Positions 1 to 7,550 of a DNA stretch of 32,986 nucleotides are shown piece after piece. The DNA comes from Bacteriovoracaceae bacterium UBA6200 (lineage in GTDB: Bacteria; Bdellovibrionota; Bacteriovoracia; Bacteriovoracales; Bacteriovoracaceae). Each line of letters opens with the position of its first letter. Positions within the stretch are counted from its first letter, which is position 1. Position numbers and translations under genes: made by a program. The stretch is from contig DISW01000021.1 of assembly GCA_002422605.1 (NCBI GenBank), forward strand, positions 1-32,986, given 5' to 3'. The notes under the pieces are model-generated. The model had not been told where the DNA came from and ran no database searches. It saw nothing but the letters and a program-made list of their open reading frames with translations.

Positions 1-24
1 CCCGCTCCAAAATTTAATTTAATC

Positions 25-55
25 AAAAAGCCTCCTTTATGGGGGCTTTTTTTTT
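25..55 (+). terminator. Rho-independent terminator
   Basis: An A-rich left arm ending in GCCTCC, a short loop TTTAT and a right arm GGGGGC run into an unbroken T tract, giving a stem of about 11 bp including A-U pairs. It should end a plus-strand gene lying left of the window. The A-run on the left side could also let it work on the minus strand. Confidence 0.8.
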
Positions 56-143
56 AACAACCATGTCTTTTTTACATAAAATCACTTTAGTTTTCTCCAG
101 TATTGTAAGCTCCCTTGAATAAATCCTTTCAAAAGAGACATGT

Positions 144-602
144 ATGAGAAAAATCCTTTTAGGTGTGGTCCTTCTTACAAGCTTTCCCCTACTCGCTCAA
201 ACTGTGAAATTTAAAGTTCCAGTTATAAATGCTGAAGGCAATGAGGTTGAATCCACCATTTCTGGGCGGGTACATAAACATTCAAAAGATAGCGAAGCAA
301 GCTTTGTCCATTTTAAAAGCCTCCAAATCAGCGTTCCAGGCGATGGCCCGAGCGGCAGAGTAAAAAAATACTACATGGATGGCCACGGTGATCTTTCTAG
401 CTACTTCTGTGAACTGGTTGATCATCCCTATGTGAATTATAGAAACCTTAATACCATTTCAACACCTGCAAATAGCCCGGTAACTGTCAGGGCCGATGGA
501 AATAAGCTTTCAGTTTATAAACCAAATACCCCCAACAACACCGCAACCATCTATACGGTCGAAGACCTCGTCTGTACCGATAATATAAAATACATATACT
601 AA
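144..602 (+). CDS. Small secreted protein of unknown function
   Basis: This is a 152-residue protein with a clear Sec signal peptide: Met-Arg-Lys, a hydrophobic core and a likely cleavage after LLAQ near residue 19. The mature part is polar, with two cysteines (in SSYFCELVD and EDLVCTDN) that could form a periplasmic disulfide. I do not recognise a family. A purine-rich AAAAGAGA precedes the ATG by about 6 nt and serves as ribosome-binding site. It stands alone on the plus strand, 80 bp before another small secreted protein, and both may be secreted accessory products. Function is not assignable from the sequence. Confidence 0.75.
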   Translation: MRKILLGVVLLTSFPLLAQTVKFKVPVINAEGNEVESTISGRVHKHSKDSEASFVHFKSLQISVPGDGPSGRVKKYYMDGHGDLSSYFCELVDHPYVNYRNLNTISTPANSPVTVRADGNKLSVYKPNTPNNTATIYTVEDLVCTDNIKYIY

Positions 603-682
603 GGTAAGCACCGTAATTTCATTTTTATTCCCAATTATTCCTATCTCCCTGATAAAAGCTTGCAACCAAACAGGAGATTCCA

Positions 683-1012
683 ATGAAAAAACTACTCGCA
701 ATAGTTAGCTTAGTTGTAAGCACGACTTCTTTCGCCTCAACTCATCAGTGCCTTAATCAAGCTATGCTTCAATTAAAAGCAAATATTAATCAACAGGTCA
801 CTAATCTTGACCGCTTAGAGGGCTCTACGACTTTAGCACCTCAAGAAGAATCTATGATGCTTGCGGGAGATATCTGGAATTCCTCCAACGCCCCCGTAGA
901 AATTTATGTATTTCGCATGAATACAAGCGGAATTACCCACCGTATTCAGGTCAAGATGTCATTGCCACAATGCAAACTGCTTGGGATCTTCGATCACGGT
1001 TTGCCGCTTTAG
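683..1012 (+). CDS. Small secreted protein of unknown function
   Basis: This is a 109-residue protein with a signal peptide (MKKLLAIVSLVVSTTSFA, cleavage probably after SFA). The mature domain is about 91 residues and has two cysteines, one in the first mature residues (HQCLNQ) and one near the C terminus (PQCKLL), so a disulfide joining the ends is plausible. A good AGGAG lies 6 nt before the ATG. No family is recognised. Its 3' end is 10 bp from the convergent HNH endonuclease gene, with no obvious terminator between them. Confidence 0.75.
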   Translation: MKKLLAIVSLVVSTTSFASTHQCLNQAMLQLKANINQQVTNLDRLEGSTTLAPQEESMMLAGDIWNSSNAPVEIYVFRMNTSGITHRIQVKMSLPQCKLLGIFDHGLPL

Positions 1013-1022
1013 CTAAAAATTC

Positions 1023-1886
1023 TTAGGATCGGAGGCTTCCGGCTTCCGGTCCATTTAATCCCGCTCCCATCCTTGCTCTTTGATTACAATGGAAACATAG
1101 AATTCTTAAATTCTCCTTATTTGTCGGCCCTCCTCGTGCATAGGGGATACGGTGGTCGTAATTTAGTCGGTGAATTGATCCACAGTTCGTACATTTTTTA
1201 TCTCGAAGATAAATTTCTCTTTTCATACTAGCAGGAACTACGCGTCCTACTTTCGCCGGCGAAAGTGAGCTTCGTGTTGTCTCTGTCGTTTTGAATTTAG
1301 ATTTCTCGACGTTCTTAATCGCCTCTGTCGCCATAAATAGCACCAATTCATCCATCGAAAGGTCTTGGCCCAAAAGAGCTTTCAATCGTTCTATTTCTCC
1401 CAAGGTTTTATCGGAAAGCACTATCGCTACCTGCACCTGGTCTTTTGAAAGTCGTTTTTGTTTTTCAACTGGAGTTTTTACTTTGCCGGATAAATCAAAG
1501 AGTTTTTTCTCGCACTCTCGTTTAGAAAGACCTTCTACTTCTTGTAAAATTTCTTTTTTCTCTTCCAGTGAATGATTTTTATAAAACTGATTCACTTGTG
1601 AAATATTTGTCAGAGTGAGCTTTCCCGCTTTAAGCTTTGGGCCAATTTCTGGAATGTTTTCAAGAAGCCGAGCCGCGACAATCCTCCTCTGAGCACTGGC
1701 CTCAGAGTAACCTAATTCCCTCACGCAAAAATCAAATAATGAGGAACATTTATAATCAGAATAAAGCTTTCTCCGGTCGATTTCTTTTAAATGATAAAGA
1801 AGTTTTATAACGACACTACGCTCGTGGACAACAAGCGACTTCGTATCAAAAAATAAAGCATGATCTGTTAAATGTGAAAGTTTCAT
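1023..1886 (-). CDS. HNH endonuclease domain protein
   Basis: This is a 287-residue protein from the ATG at 1886. An upstream in-frame TTG at 1916 lies inside a hairpin and has no ribosome-binding site, so I prefer the ATG, which begins MKLSHLTDHALFFDT. The N-terminal 130 residues are helical (SLFDFCVRELGYSEASAQRR). The C terminus has an HNH/zinc-finger nuclease fold: C232xxC235, DH at 244-245, asparagines near 256-259 and C264xHC267, followed by basic residues. The catalytic D-H and zinc cysteines are all present. Such proteins occur in several copies in Bdellovibrio-like genomes (recalled, not checked), and their biological target is not known to me. A perfect 18-bp GC-rich palindrome sits in the linker-coding region and a near-identical one lies just upstream of the gene. 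Confidence 0.85.
   Translation of the reverse strand: MKLSHLTDHALFFDTKSLVVHERSVVIKLLYHLKEIDRRKLYSDYKCSSLFDFCVRELGYSEASAQRRIVAARLLENIPEIGPKLKAGKLTLTNISQVNQFYKNHSLEEKKEILQEVEGLSKRECEKKLFDLSGKVKTPVEKQKRLSKDQVQVAIVLSDKTLGEIERLKALLGQDLSMDELVLFMATEAIKNVEKSKFKTTETTRSSLSPAKVGRVVPASMKREIYLRDKKCTNCGSIHRLNYDHRIPYARGGPTNKENLRILCFHCNQRARMGAGLNGPEAGSLRS
1249..1266. repeat. GC-rich palindrome copy 1 (inside the HNH gene)
   Basis: ACTTTCGCCGGCGAAAGT is a perfect 18-bp palindrome. Here it is translated as the linker Leu-Ser-Pro-Ala-Lys-Val between the helical and nuclease domains of the HNH protein. Other copies lie at 1946, 17244, 17586, 20421 (degenerate) and 22773. Confidence 0.9.
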
Positions 1887-1887
1887 G

Positions 1888-1922
1888 CTTGACTTGTACG
1901 GAAAACTTACGTGCAAGTCAAG
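1888..1922 (-). promoter_or_regulatory. Hairpin directly upstream of the HNH start codon
   Basis: CTTGACTTG at 1888-1896 is the exact reverse complement of CAAGTCAAG at 1914-1922. The arms extend to 13 bp with one mismatch (a G-U wobble in RNA) around a 9-nt loop at 1901-1909. The structure ends 1 nt before the ATG at 1886 and occupies the place of a ribosome-binding site. It could be a DNA operator or an mRNA stem limiting translation. Confidence 0.6.
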
Positions 1923-1945
1923 TAATAAAAATTTGAAGCGAATTT

Positions 1946-1963
1946 ACTTTCGCCGGCGGAAGT
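1946..1963. repeat. GC-rich palindrome copy 2
   Basis: ACTTTCGCCGGCGGAAGT is an 18-bp near-palindrome (one T/G pair, which still pairs in RNA). It lies between the divergent HNH gene and the small membrane protein gene, just upstream of the latter's start. Confidence 0.85.
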
Positions 1964-1976
1964 GAGAAAAAAGTTT

Positions 1977-2264
1977 ATGGCCAACAAAATCATTATCTCT
2001 ATTATTGCGGCAGCAGAAGTTTTAACACTTTTCCCAATACTTTTTTTTGGAATTTATACAGTGATTAGTAGCGGTGATATTACCCAGAAGGATACGACCT
2101 CAATGTTTATGACAGTCCTATTGGCCGTTTTCTATGCGAGTGCTGTGCTTTTTGGGGCCTATAAGGCCATCCAAAATATAAGTAAGAAACCAATGATCTC
2201 TTATCTCTTCCTTTTGGCGCCACTTTTAGTTGGTGCTGCTGTTTATTACACTAGTGGCACATGA
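1977..2264 (+). CDS. Small integral membrane protein, unknown function
   Basis: The ATG at 1977 gives 95 residues with three predicted membrane segments: about residues 5-28 (IIISIIAAAEVLTLFPILFF), 46-65 (MFMTVLLAVFYASAVLFG) and 75-92 (ISYLFLLAPLLVGAAVYY). An in-frame GTG at 1962 overlaps the palindrome and has no ribosome-binding site. The only candidate for the ATG is the GGAAGTGAG that comes from the palindrome's right arm. The 3' end overlaps the convergent TauE/SafE-like gene by 14 bp. No family is recognised. Confidence 0.7.
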   Translation: MANKIIISIIAAAEVLTLFPILFFGIYTVISSGDITQKDTTSMFMTVLLAVFYASAVLFGAYKAIQNISKKPMISYLFLLAPLLVGAAVYYTSGT

Positions 2265-2985
2265 CTTTTGTTTCAGGCGCTGCTGTTCCGTGTGAGTGAG
2301 AATGAACATTCTGAATTTTTACAATTCGAAAAGAAATAGTCATTACACCAATTAGCATGAGGCTAATGGCATAGACTTTAGGAAGTTTTGCTTTAAAAGG
2401 CTTTAATAAACGCTGGATGATTCCTGGGGCGACCACCATTGCAGGGACTGTACCAAGCCAGAAAAAGAGCATCGCCATAAGCGCAGATGGCATGTTTTGG
2501 AGGGCCACAGTACTGAGGACAATCCCGTAGAGAAGCCCGCATGGCAGAAGAATTGATATGAATCCAGTAAAAAAGGCACGAGTTAAGTTTTTATTTTTTT
2601 GAACTAAAGCTCTCCATAGCTTTGTGTAAAGCTGGCCAAAAAATTTTGGCATAGGAAGTTCGGCCTTTCGGCCTCGGAGGGCCTGAACGCCCCAAAAAAT
2701 AAAAAGGCCGCCAACTAAAAGTGAAGGAATGAGTGTGGCAGCAATAGGGGCCGACTTAAAATTTAAAAAGTTTCCGAGAAAACCAGCGAGGGCCCCTAAA
2801 AGAAGATAACCCAGGAGACGTCCAAACTGGTAGCGAACGACATCTTTCGAGCCTTCGCAGCTGGCGGTGACTAAACCGCCACACATTCCTACGCAGTGAA
2901 GGCTACCACCCATACCTGCAAGGAAAGAAACCCAAGGCAGGTAAGTTTTAATTTCGCTCAGAGCACTAATGAGTTGGGCCGACAA
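2251..2985 (-). CDS. TauE/SafE (UreH-like) family membrane protein of the cco operon
   Basis: I place the start at TTG 2985, because AAGGAGG lies 6 nt before it. A further upstream ATG (3027) has no such signal and would extend 62 bp into ccoG. This gives 244 residues. The protein is polytopic with the family's N-terminal signature FLAGMGGSLHCVGMCGGLV (Cys in a G-rich first helix) and later helices with FISILLPCGLLYGIV, whose Pro-Cys-Gly is typical of UreH/SafE-like domains. The C terminus is His-rich (HSHSHGT) and ends in MCH, which may bind metal. It overlaps ccoG by 20 bp, so it is translationally coupled as the last gene of the cbb3 operon. Genes of this family often sit in cco clusters with a presumed role in copper handling or oxidase maturation; that is inference here. 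Confidence 0.8.
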   Translation of the reverse strand: MSAQLISALSEIKTYLPWVSFLAGMGGSLHCVGMCGGLVTASCEGSKDVVRYQFGRLLGYLLLGALAGFLGNFLNFKSAPIAATLIPSLLVGGLFIFWGVQALRGRKAELPMPKFFGQLYTKLWRALVQKNKNLTRAFFTGFISILLPCGLLYGIVLSTVALQNMPSALMAMLFFWLGTVPAMVVAPGIIQRLLKPFKAKLPKVYAISLMLIGVMTISFRIVKIQNVHSHSHGTAAPETKVMCH

Positions 2986-4369
2986 GAACGACCTCCTTAG
3001 TAGTGATAACCTCTTTAGTATCAACATCGTAGACTTCTAAAGTTGTCTTACGAGTGCCGCCTTGAAGAACGTCCGGATTGAATTTGAAGAACATGACAAT
3101 CTTCTTTTCCGGAACATTTAAAACTGTTGGATGGACAGGAGTTACAAGCTCAACCCGGTCTTTTAGAACAGGATCGGTTAAACGGTAATCAACAGTGAAA
3201 ACCTGACTGCCCTGGTGAGTGAGTTTAACTGTAAAATGATTCACTATAAGAGAATCTTCAACCACACGATAAGGAGTGGCCGAACGAATGAACATAACTT
3301 TAAGGTCAGTACCCTTTTGAATGATAACGCCAAAGGCAGTTAACAGAGCGAGGCAAACAAAAACATAGATGGCCGAACGGACAGTAATCATTTTTCGAGG
3401 TTTTCCGGCGAGTTCATTCTCAGACATATAGCCAATAAGTCCGGTTGGACGCTTAAGCTTAGTCATGATTTCGTCGCAAGCATCGATACACTGAGTACAA
3501 GCGATACATTCGAGCTGATTGCCTCGGCGAATATCAATACCGGTTGGGCAAACTTTTACGCAGTTGTAGCAGTTGATGCAGTCGCCTTCGTCTTCCCTTT
3601 GGATGTCCGGTGCGCGACGAGGTTCGCCTCGGGTAGGATTGTAGGCCACAACTAAAGAGTTTTCGTCCATCACCACGGACTGCATTCTACCGTAAGGACA
3701 GGCGATGATACAGAACTGCTCGCGGAACCAGCCAAAATCCAAGAGGAAAATGGTAGAGATAATCATAGTACCAACGAAGAGTCCCCAATTTTCAGAAGGA
3801 GACATGGTAGTGATTCGTAAAAGTTCACGGGGGCCCACGAAGTAACCAATAAAGGTATGGGCGATATGGAGGGAGATCACAGTGAAAACGATCCACTTAA
3901 GTGATCTTCGAACTATTTTATTAAGAGTCCAGGGGCCTTTATCAAGTTCCCTGCGGGCACGGGCCTTACCTTCAATGAGAGTTTCAATCTTCATGAAGAT
4001 AGTTTGAATAAATACGGTTTGCGGACAGGCCCAGCCGCACCAGATACGACCAAAAAGACTGGTCAAAAATGCAATTAAGAAAAGTCCTGCTGCAACCAGC
4101 ATGAAAAAGAGAATGGGCTCCACTCCGTGAAGAGTGAAACCCATTACTGTAAATTCTTGTTTAATAATATCTAGATTTAGAGCAGGTTTGCCGTTGATAT
4201 TAATCCAGGGCAAAATGAGATACAAAAGGATCAGTGACCAGTAAAAATAAGTTCTACGGGTTTTCCAGATTCCCTTCACATCTTCCGGATAGAGATAGAC
4301 ACGATTACCGTGCTCATCAGTAGTAGCAAGTCTTTCCGGATCTAATTCAAAGATATTTTTAGTCTTCAA
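2966..4369 (-). CDS. ccoG: cbb3 oxidase accessory ferredoxin-like protein CcoG
   Basis: The 467-residue protein starts at TTG 4369, with AGGGGA about 6 nt upstream inside the end of ccoP (11-bp overlap). It has membrane segments near residues 42-58, 84-106, 158-178 and 196-212, then two 4Fe-4S ferredoxin motifs: C264xxC267xxC270xxxC274P and C288xxC291xxC294xxxC298. CGWACPQ (111) and FCIIACPYGRMQS (219) are CcoG/RdxA/FixG family signatures. Another membrane segment near 330-350 precedes a periplasmic Ig-like C-terminal domain. The family is a membrane iron-sulfur protein used in copper reduction for assembly of cbb3 oxidase. Everything needed appears intact. Confidence 0.95.
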   Translation of the reverse strand: MKTKNIFELDPERLATTDEHGNRVYLYPEDVKGIWKTRRTYFYWSLILLYLILPWININGKPALNLDIIKQEFTVMGFTLHGVEPILFFMLVAAGLFLIAFLTSLFGRIWCGWACPQTVFIQTIFMKIETLIEGKARARRELDKGPWTLNKIVRRSLKWIVFTVISLHIAHTFIGYFVGPRELLRITTMSPSENWGLFVGTMIISTIFLLDFGWFREQFCIIACPYGRMQSVVMDENSLVVAYNPTRGEPRRAPDIQREDEGDCINCYNCVKVCPTGIDIRRGNQLECIACTQCIDACDEIMTKLKRPTGLIGYMSENELAGKPRKMITVRSAIYVFVCLALLTAFGVIIQKGTDLKVMFIRSATPYRVVEDSLIVNHFTVKLTHQGSQVFTVDYRLTDPVLKDRVELVTPVHPTVLNVPEKKIVMFFKFNPDVLQGGTRKTTLEVYDVDTKEVITTKEVVLVGPTH

Positions 4370-4955
4370 CTAATTCCCCTTCAGGTTCTTTACCACCTTT
4401 AGCGAAAGTATTTTTCAAGCTGTTAACGTAAATAACGGCTTGATAGATTTCATCCTGACTGATCATCTCAGACCAGGCCGGCATTCCGTTTTCTTCGCTT
4501 CCGTTAAAGACAACCTGATAAAGAGTTTCAGGTGTGCCTTTGGCAATGAGCCAGTTTTTATCTGTTAAATTGGGACCGATGTCTCCACGACCATTATCAG
4601 CATGGCAAGGAAGGCAGTTTAATTCGTAAACTTCTGCCCCTTTTTTAAGGCCATCGTTCGCAACCATTTGGTCATAATAGTCTTGCTTAAAAGCACTGTT
4701 TTGTCTTTTGAAGTCTTCTTGCAAGGCCACAATTTTGGCGTGATCACGATGGAACTCATCCTTTAAAGTAGGTCCTCCCATGAAAGAATAGTACACCCAG
4801 TAACCTACGGCCTGAATACAACAGACGAGAAAAATCATATTCCACCAGTTTGGAAGTGGGTGGTTTAACTCCTGGATTCCATCGTAAGCGTGATCGAGTA
4901 AGAGATCATGCTCATCGGCCATGACTTCTAATTTAGTATCTTGTTGTTCGCTCAT
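4359..4955 (-). CDS. ccoP: cbb3 oxidase diheme-subunit homologue CcoP, mono-haem form
   Basis: The 198-residue protein has a short cytoplasmic N terminus (DHAYDGIQELNHPLPNWW), which is typical of CcoP, then one membrane helix (about residues 39-57) and a single cytochrome c domain. Only one CxxCH is present (CLPCH), with a distal methionine candidate in ENGMPAWSEM. Classical CcoP has about 300 residues and two haems c, so this version lacks one haem domain. It overlaps ccoQ by 4 bp and ccoG by 11 bp. Its role is to pass electrons from soluble cytochrome c to the oxidase core. Confidence 0.9.
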   Translation of the reverse strand: MSEQQDTKLEVMADEHDLLLDHAYDGIQELNHPLPNWWNMIFLVCCIQAVGYWVYYSFMGGPTLKDEFHRDHAKIVALQEDFKRQNSAFKQDYYDQMVANDGLKKGAEVYELNCLPCHADNGRGDIGPNLTDKNWLIAKGTPETLYQVVFNGSEENGMPAWSEMISQDEIYQAVIYVNSLKNTFAKGGKEPEGELVED

Positions 4956-5149
4956 ACAACGTTTCCTTTATTGGATGGAGATGCGAGATTCGCATCTCCT
5001 AAGGGGATATTTGATGCTTCTTCATAAACTTTTTTGTTAGTAGCTTTGAAGGTCCAGTACGTGTAGGCCGCAAAGCAGATAACAAAAATCAAGAGTGCTG
5101 CAACTGAGACCATCGGTAGGTCCCAGTTTTTTAAAACTTCCTGCTTCAT
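4952..5149 (-). CDS. ccoQ: Small cbb3 oxidase subunit CcoQ
   Basis: A 65-residue protein with one membrane helix (about residues 14-33, VSVAALLIFVICFAAYTYWT) and a short hydrophilic tail. Its position between ccoNO and ccoP, with 4-bp overlaps at both ends, and its size fit CcoQ/FixQ, which stabilises the assembled oxidase. The sequence itself is too short for a secure match, so the call rests mostly on position and topology. Confidence 0.8.
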   Translation of the reverse strand: MKQEVLKNWDLPMVSVAALLIFVICFAAYTYWTFKATNKKVYEEASNIPLGDANLASPSNKGNVV

Positions 5150-7371
5150 TGTGCCTCCTCAACAGCGGCTTCAACCGGAGTTTCTTCATCAACTGCAGGT
5201 GTAGCTAGTTCAGGAGTATCATCAGGAACGGTTGCATAATCAGAACCTAGTCTTTGCATGTAGGAAATTAAAGCAACAACATCCATCTCTACGATTTTCG
5301 CCGGAACACCACTTAAGGCCAGTTCATCAGCAATTCCCTGGGCCTGAGCTTTAGCATTGGCCACACTGTTTTGAACTTCTTCATCAGTGTAAGGAACGCC
5401 TAACTTCTGCATCACTTGAAGTTTCTTTGGAAGAGTTTTGTAATCAATCTTTCCATCAAACAGCCAGGTGTAGCGAGGCATGATGGAACCAGCAGTCACT
5501 TCACGAGGATCCCAGAAGTGTTTATAGTGCCACATATGAGGATACTTCTTCCCAACACGGGCAAGATCCGGACCAGTACGTTTTGATCCCCATTGGAATG
5601 GATGATCGTAAACGAATTCAGAAGCGTGAGACGGTTTACCATAACGAAGCACTTCGTGAGAAAGCGGTCTTACAGTCTGAGAGTGACAAGTGTAACAACC
5701 TTCTCTGACGTAAACATCACGTCCATAAAGTTCAAGAGGAGTATAAGGCTTAATGGCATCGATTTTAGTGATGTACTTATCAGAGATAACAGATGGAATA
5801 ATCTCGATCGCAGATCCAACAAAAATCGCCAGGAATGAAAGGATAGAAAAGATTACCGGCCATCCTTCAAGCTTACGGTGAGTAGGAGCATTTGGTTCTA
5901 AAGAAGTGTCATCCAGAGCATAAGCTTCATAAACGACTTCTTCCCCTTTCTTACCGCTGCGGGCAGTTTTAATCATGTTATAAATCATGATGAAGAAAGA
6001 AATCAGAACAAAAGTACCACCGATAGCACGGAGCCAGTACATTGGAACAATTTTAATTACTGTTTCAATGAAGTTCGGATACATCAAACGACCAGCATCA
6101 TCCATCGCTCTCCACATAAGAGATTGAGAAATACCGGCAATCCACATCGAAACGATGTAGAAAAGAATACCAATAGTGGCAAGCCAGAATTGAGTATTAG
6201 CTAGCTTCTTAGAATAAATTTCAGCATTCCAAAGTTTTGGAACTAAGTAGAAAAGAACACCGGCAATAAGCATGTAGTTCCATCCGATAGTACCAGCGTG
6301 AACGTGGCCCGGAATCCAGTCGGTAAAGTGAGCAATTGAGTTTACTGATTTAATAGAAAGTAGCGGACCTTCGAAAGTCGACATACCGTAGAAAGTAAGA
6401 GCTGTGGCCATGAAACGAAGTCCAGGTTCAGTTCTTACTTTGTCCCAAACACCTCTAAGAGTTAGTAGACCATTGATCATCCCACCCCAGCTTGGCATCC
6501 ATAACATAACAGAGAAAACCATCCCAAGAGTTTGTGCCCACTCCGGAAGAGTTGTGTAAAGAAGATGGTGAGGACCGGCCCAGATGTAAATGAATACGAG
6601 GGACCAGAAGTGTATAATTGATAAGCGATAAGAATAAACAGGACGATTGGCCGCTTTAGGAATGAAGTAATACATGAGTCCTAAAAACGGAGTGGTCAAG
6701 AAGAATGCCACAGCATTGTGACCATACCACCACTGAACCAGAGCATCCTGAACGCCTGAGTAAAGTGAGTAAGACTTAGTCAATGTCACAGGAATTTCGA
6801 AAGAGTTTACAATGTGAAGAACCGCAACAGTAATGATGGTTGCGATATAAAACCAGATCGCCACATAAATATGTCTTTCACGGCGACGGATAATCGTTCC
6901 AAAAAAGTTTACAGCAAAGATAACCCAGATCAATGTGATCAGGATATCAATTGGCCATTCAAGTTCCGCGTACTCCTTCCCTGTAGTGAATCCCATAGGC
7001 AAGGTGATCGCTGCCAGAACAATAATACCCTGCCATCCCCAGAAGTGAATCTTTGAGAGCATATCATTAAAGAGACGTGCTTTAAGCAGTCGCTGGTGAG
7101 AATAATAAATACCAGCAAAAATAGCGTTACCGCAAAAAGCAAAAATCGCAGCGTTGGTATGAAGCGGACGGAGCCTTCCGAAAGTCGTCCATGGAATACC
7201 CATGTTAACTCGCCATTCGGCCAACTGAAAAGCAATCGTCACACCTAAGAGGATAGCGACTGCTCCCCAAACAATTGTTGCGATAACGAACAACTTAACG
7301 ATGTGGTCATCATAAGTAAAAGTCTCGAGCCTTCGATTTGAGGAAGGCACATTCACGTGGGGAGAGCTCAT
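5146..7371 (-). CDS. ccoNO: Fused cbb3 oxidase catalytic subunit CcoN-CcoO
   Basis: A 741-residue protein in one frame. Residues 1 to about 480 are the CcoN haem-copper oxidase subunit I, with 12 or more helices and motifs RPLHTNAAIFAF (low-spin haem ligand His), WWYGHNAVAFFLT (CuB His/Tyr region) and HFTDWIPGHVHAGTIGWNY (His pairs for CuB and high-spin haem). After a linker, one helix near residue 515 anchors the CcoO part, with the c-type haem motif GCYTCHSQTVRP and the downstream methionine in GSIMPRYTW. CcoN and CcoO are normally separate genes. The start ATG has AAAGGAAG upstream and overlaps the ccoS stop by 4 bp. Together with CcoP it reduces oxygen to water at high affinity and pumps protons. 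Confidence 0.95.
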   Translation of the reverse strand: MSSPHVNVPSSNRRLETFTYDDHIVKLFVIATIVWGAVAILLGVTIAFQLAEWRVNMGIPWTTFGRLRPLHTNAAIFAFCGNAIFAGIYYSHQRLLKARLFNDMLSKIHFWGWQGIIVLAAITLPMGFTTGKEYAELEWPIDILITLIWVIFAVNFFGTIIRRRERHIYVAIWFYIATIITVAVLHIVNSFEIPVTLTKSYSLYSGVQDALVQWWYGHNAVAFFLTTPFLGLMYYFIPKAANRPVYSYRLSIIHFWSLVFIYIWAGPHHLLYTTLPEWAQTLGMVFSVMLWMPSWGGMINGLLTLRGVWDKVRTEPGLRFMATALTFYGMSTFEGPLLSIKSVNSIAHFTDWIPGHVHAGTIGWNYMLIAGVLFYLVPKLWNAEIYSKKLANTQFWLATIGILFYIVSMWIAGISQSLMWRAMDDAGRLMYPNFIETVIKIVPMYWLRAIGGTFVLISFFIMIYNMIKTARSGKKGEEVVYEAYALDDTSLEPNAPTHRKLEGWPVIFSILSFLAIFVGSAIEIIPSVISDKYITKIDAIKPYTPLELYGRDVYVREGCYTCHSQTVRPLSHEVLRYGKPSHASEFVYDHPFQWGSKRTGPDLARVGKKYPHMWHYKHFWDPREVTAGSIMPRYTWLFDGKIDYKTLPKKLQVMQKLGVPYTDEEVQNSVANAKAQAQGIADELALSGVPAKIVEMDVVALISYMQRLGSDYATVPDDTPELATPAVDEETPVEAAVEEAQ

Positions 7372-7550
7372 TTTTCTTCCTTTATGAGATTAGTGGTAGG
7401 TTTAGTTATTTTTTTATCGTCTAAAAGCATTCTAAATCGTGGAGTTTCAAGATCATCATATTGCCCTTTTTTGGCCGACCAGACAAAGGCGAAGACAAAA
7501 ACTCCGCCGAGAAGAATCGCCAAAGGCAAAAGGATTGCCATTATTTCCAT
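7368..7550 (-). CDS. ccoS: cbb3 oxidase maturation protein CcoS
   Basis: The 60-residue protein carries the CcoS/FixS signature: one helix (AILLPLAILLGGVFVFAFVW) followed by GQYDDLETPRFRMLLDD. GAGG lies 5 nt before the ATG at 7550, which I therefore use; a second in-frame ATG at 7541 exactly abuts the ccoI stop. It overlaps ccoI by 10 bp and ccoNO by 4 bp. The family is needed to insert haem and copper cofactors into the oxidase core. Confidence 0.93.
   Translation of the reverse strand: MEIMAILLPLAILLGGVFVFAFVWSAKKGQYDDLETPRFRMLLDDKKITKPTTNLIKEEK

Noticed and set aside
1291..1575. Open frame antisense to the HNH gene
   Set aside because: It lies entirely within the nuclease coding sequence on the opposite strand, with no ribosome-binding site and a composition typical of a shadow frame. 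The same applies to the long antisense frames inside ccoNO, ccoI, norB, the DUF285 gene and kpsC.
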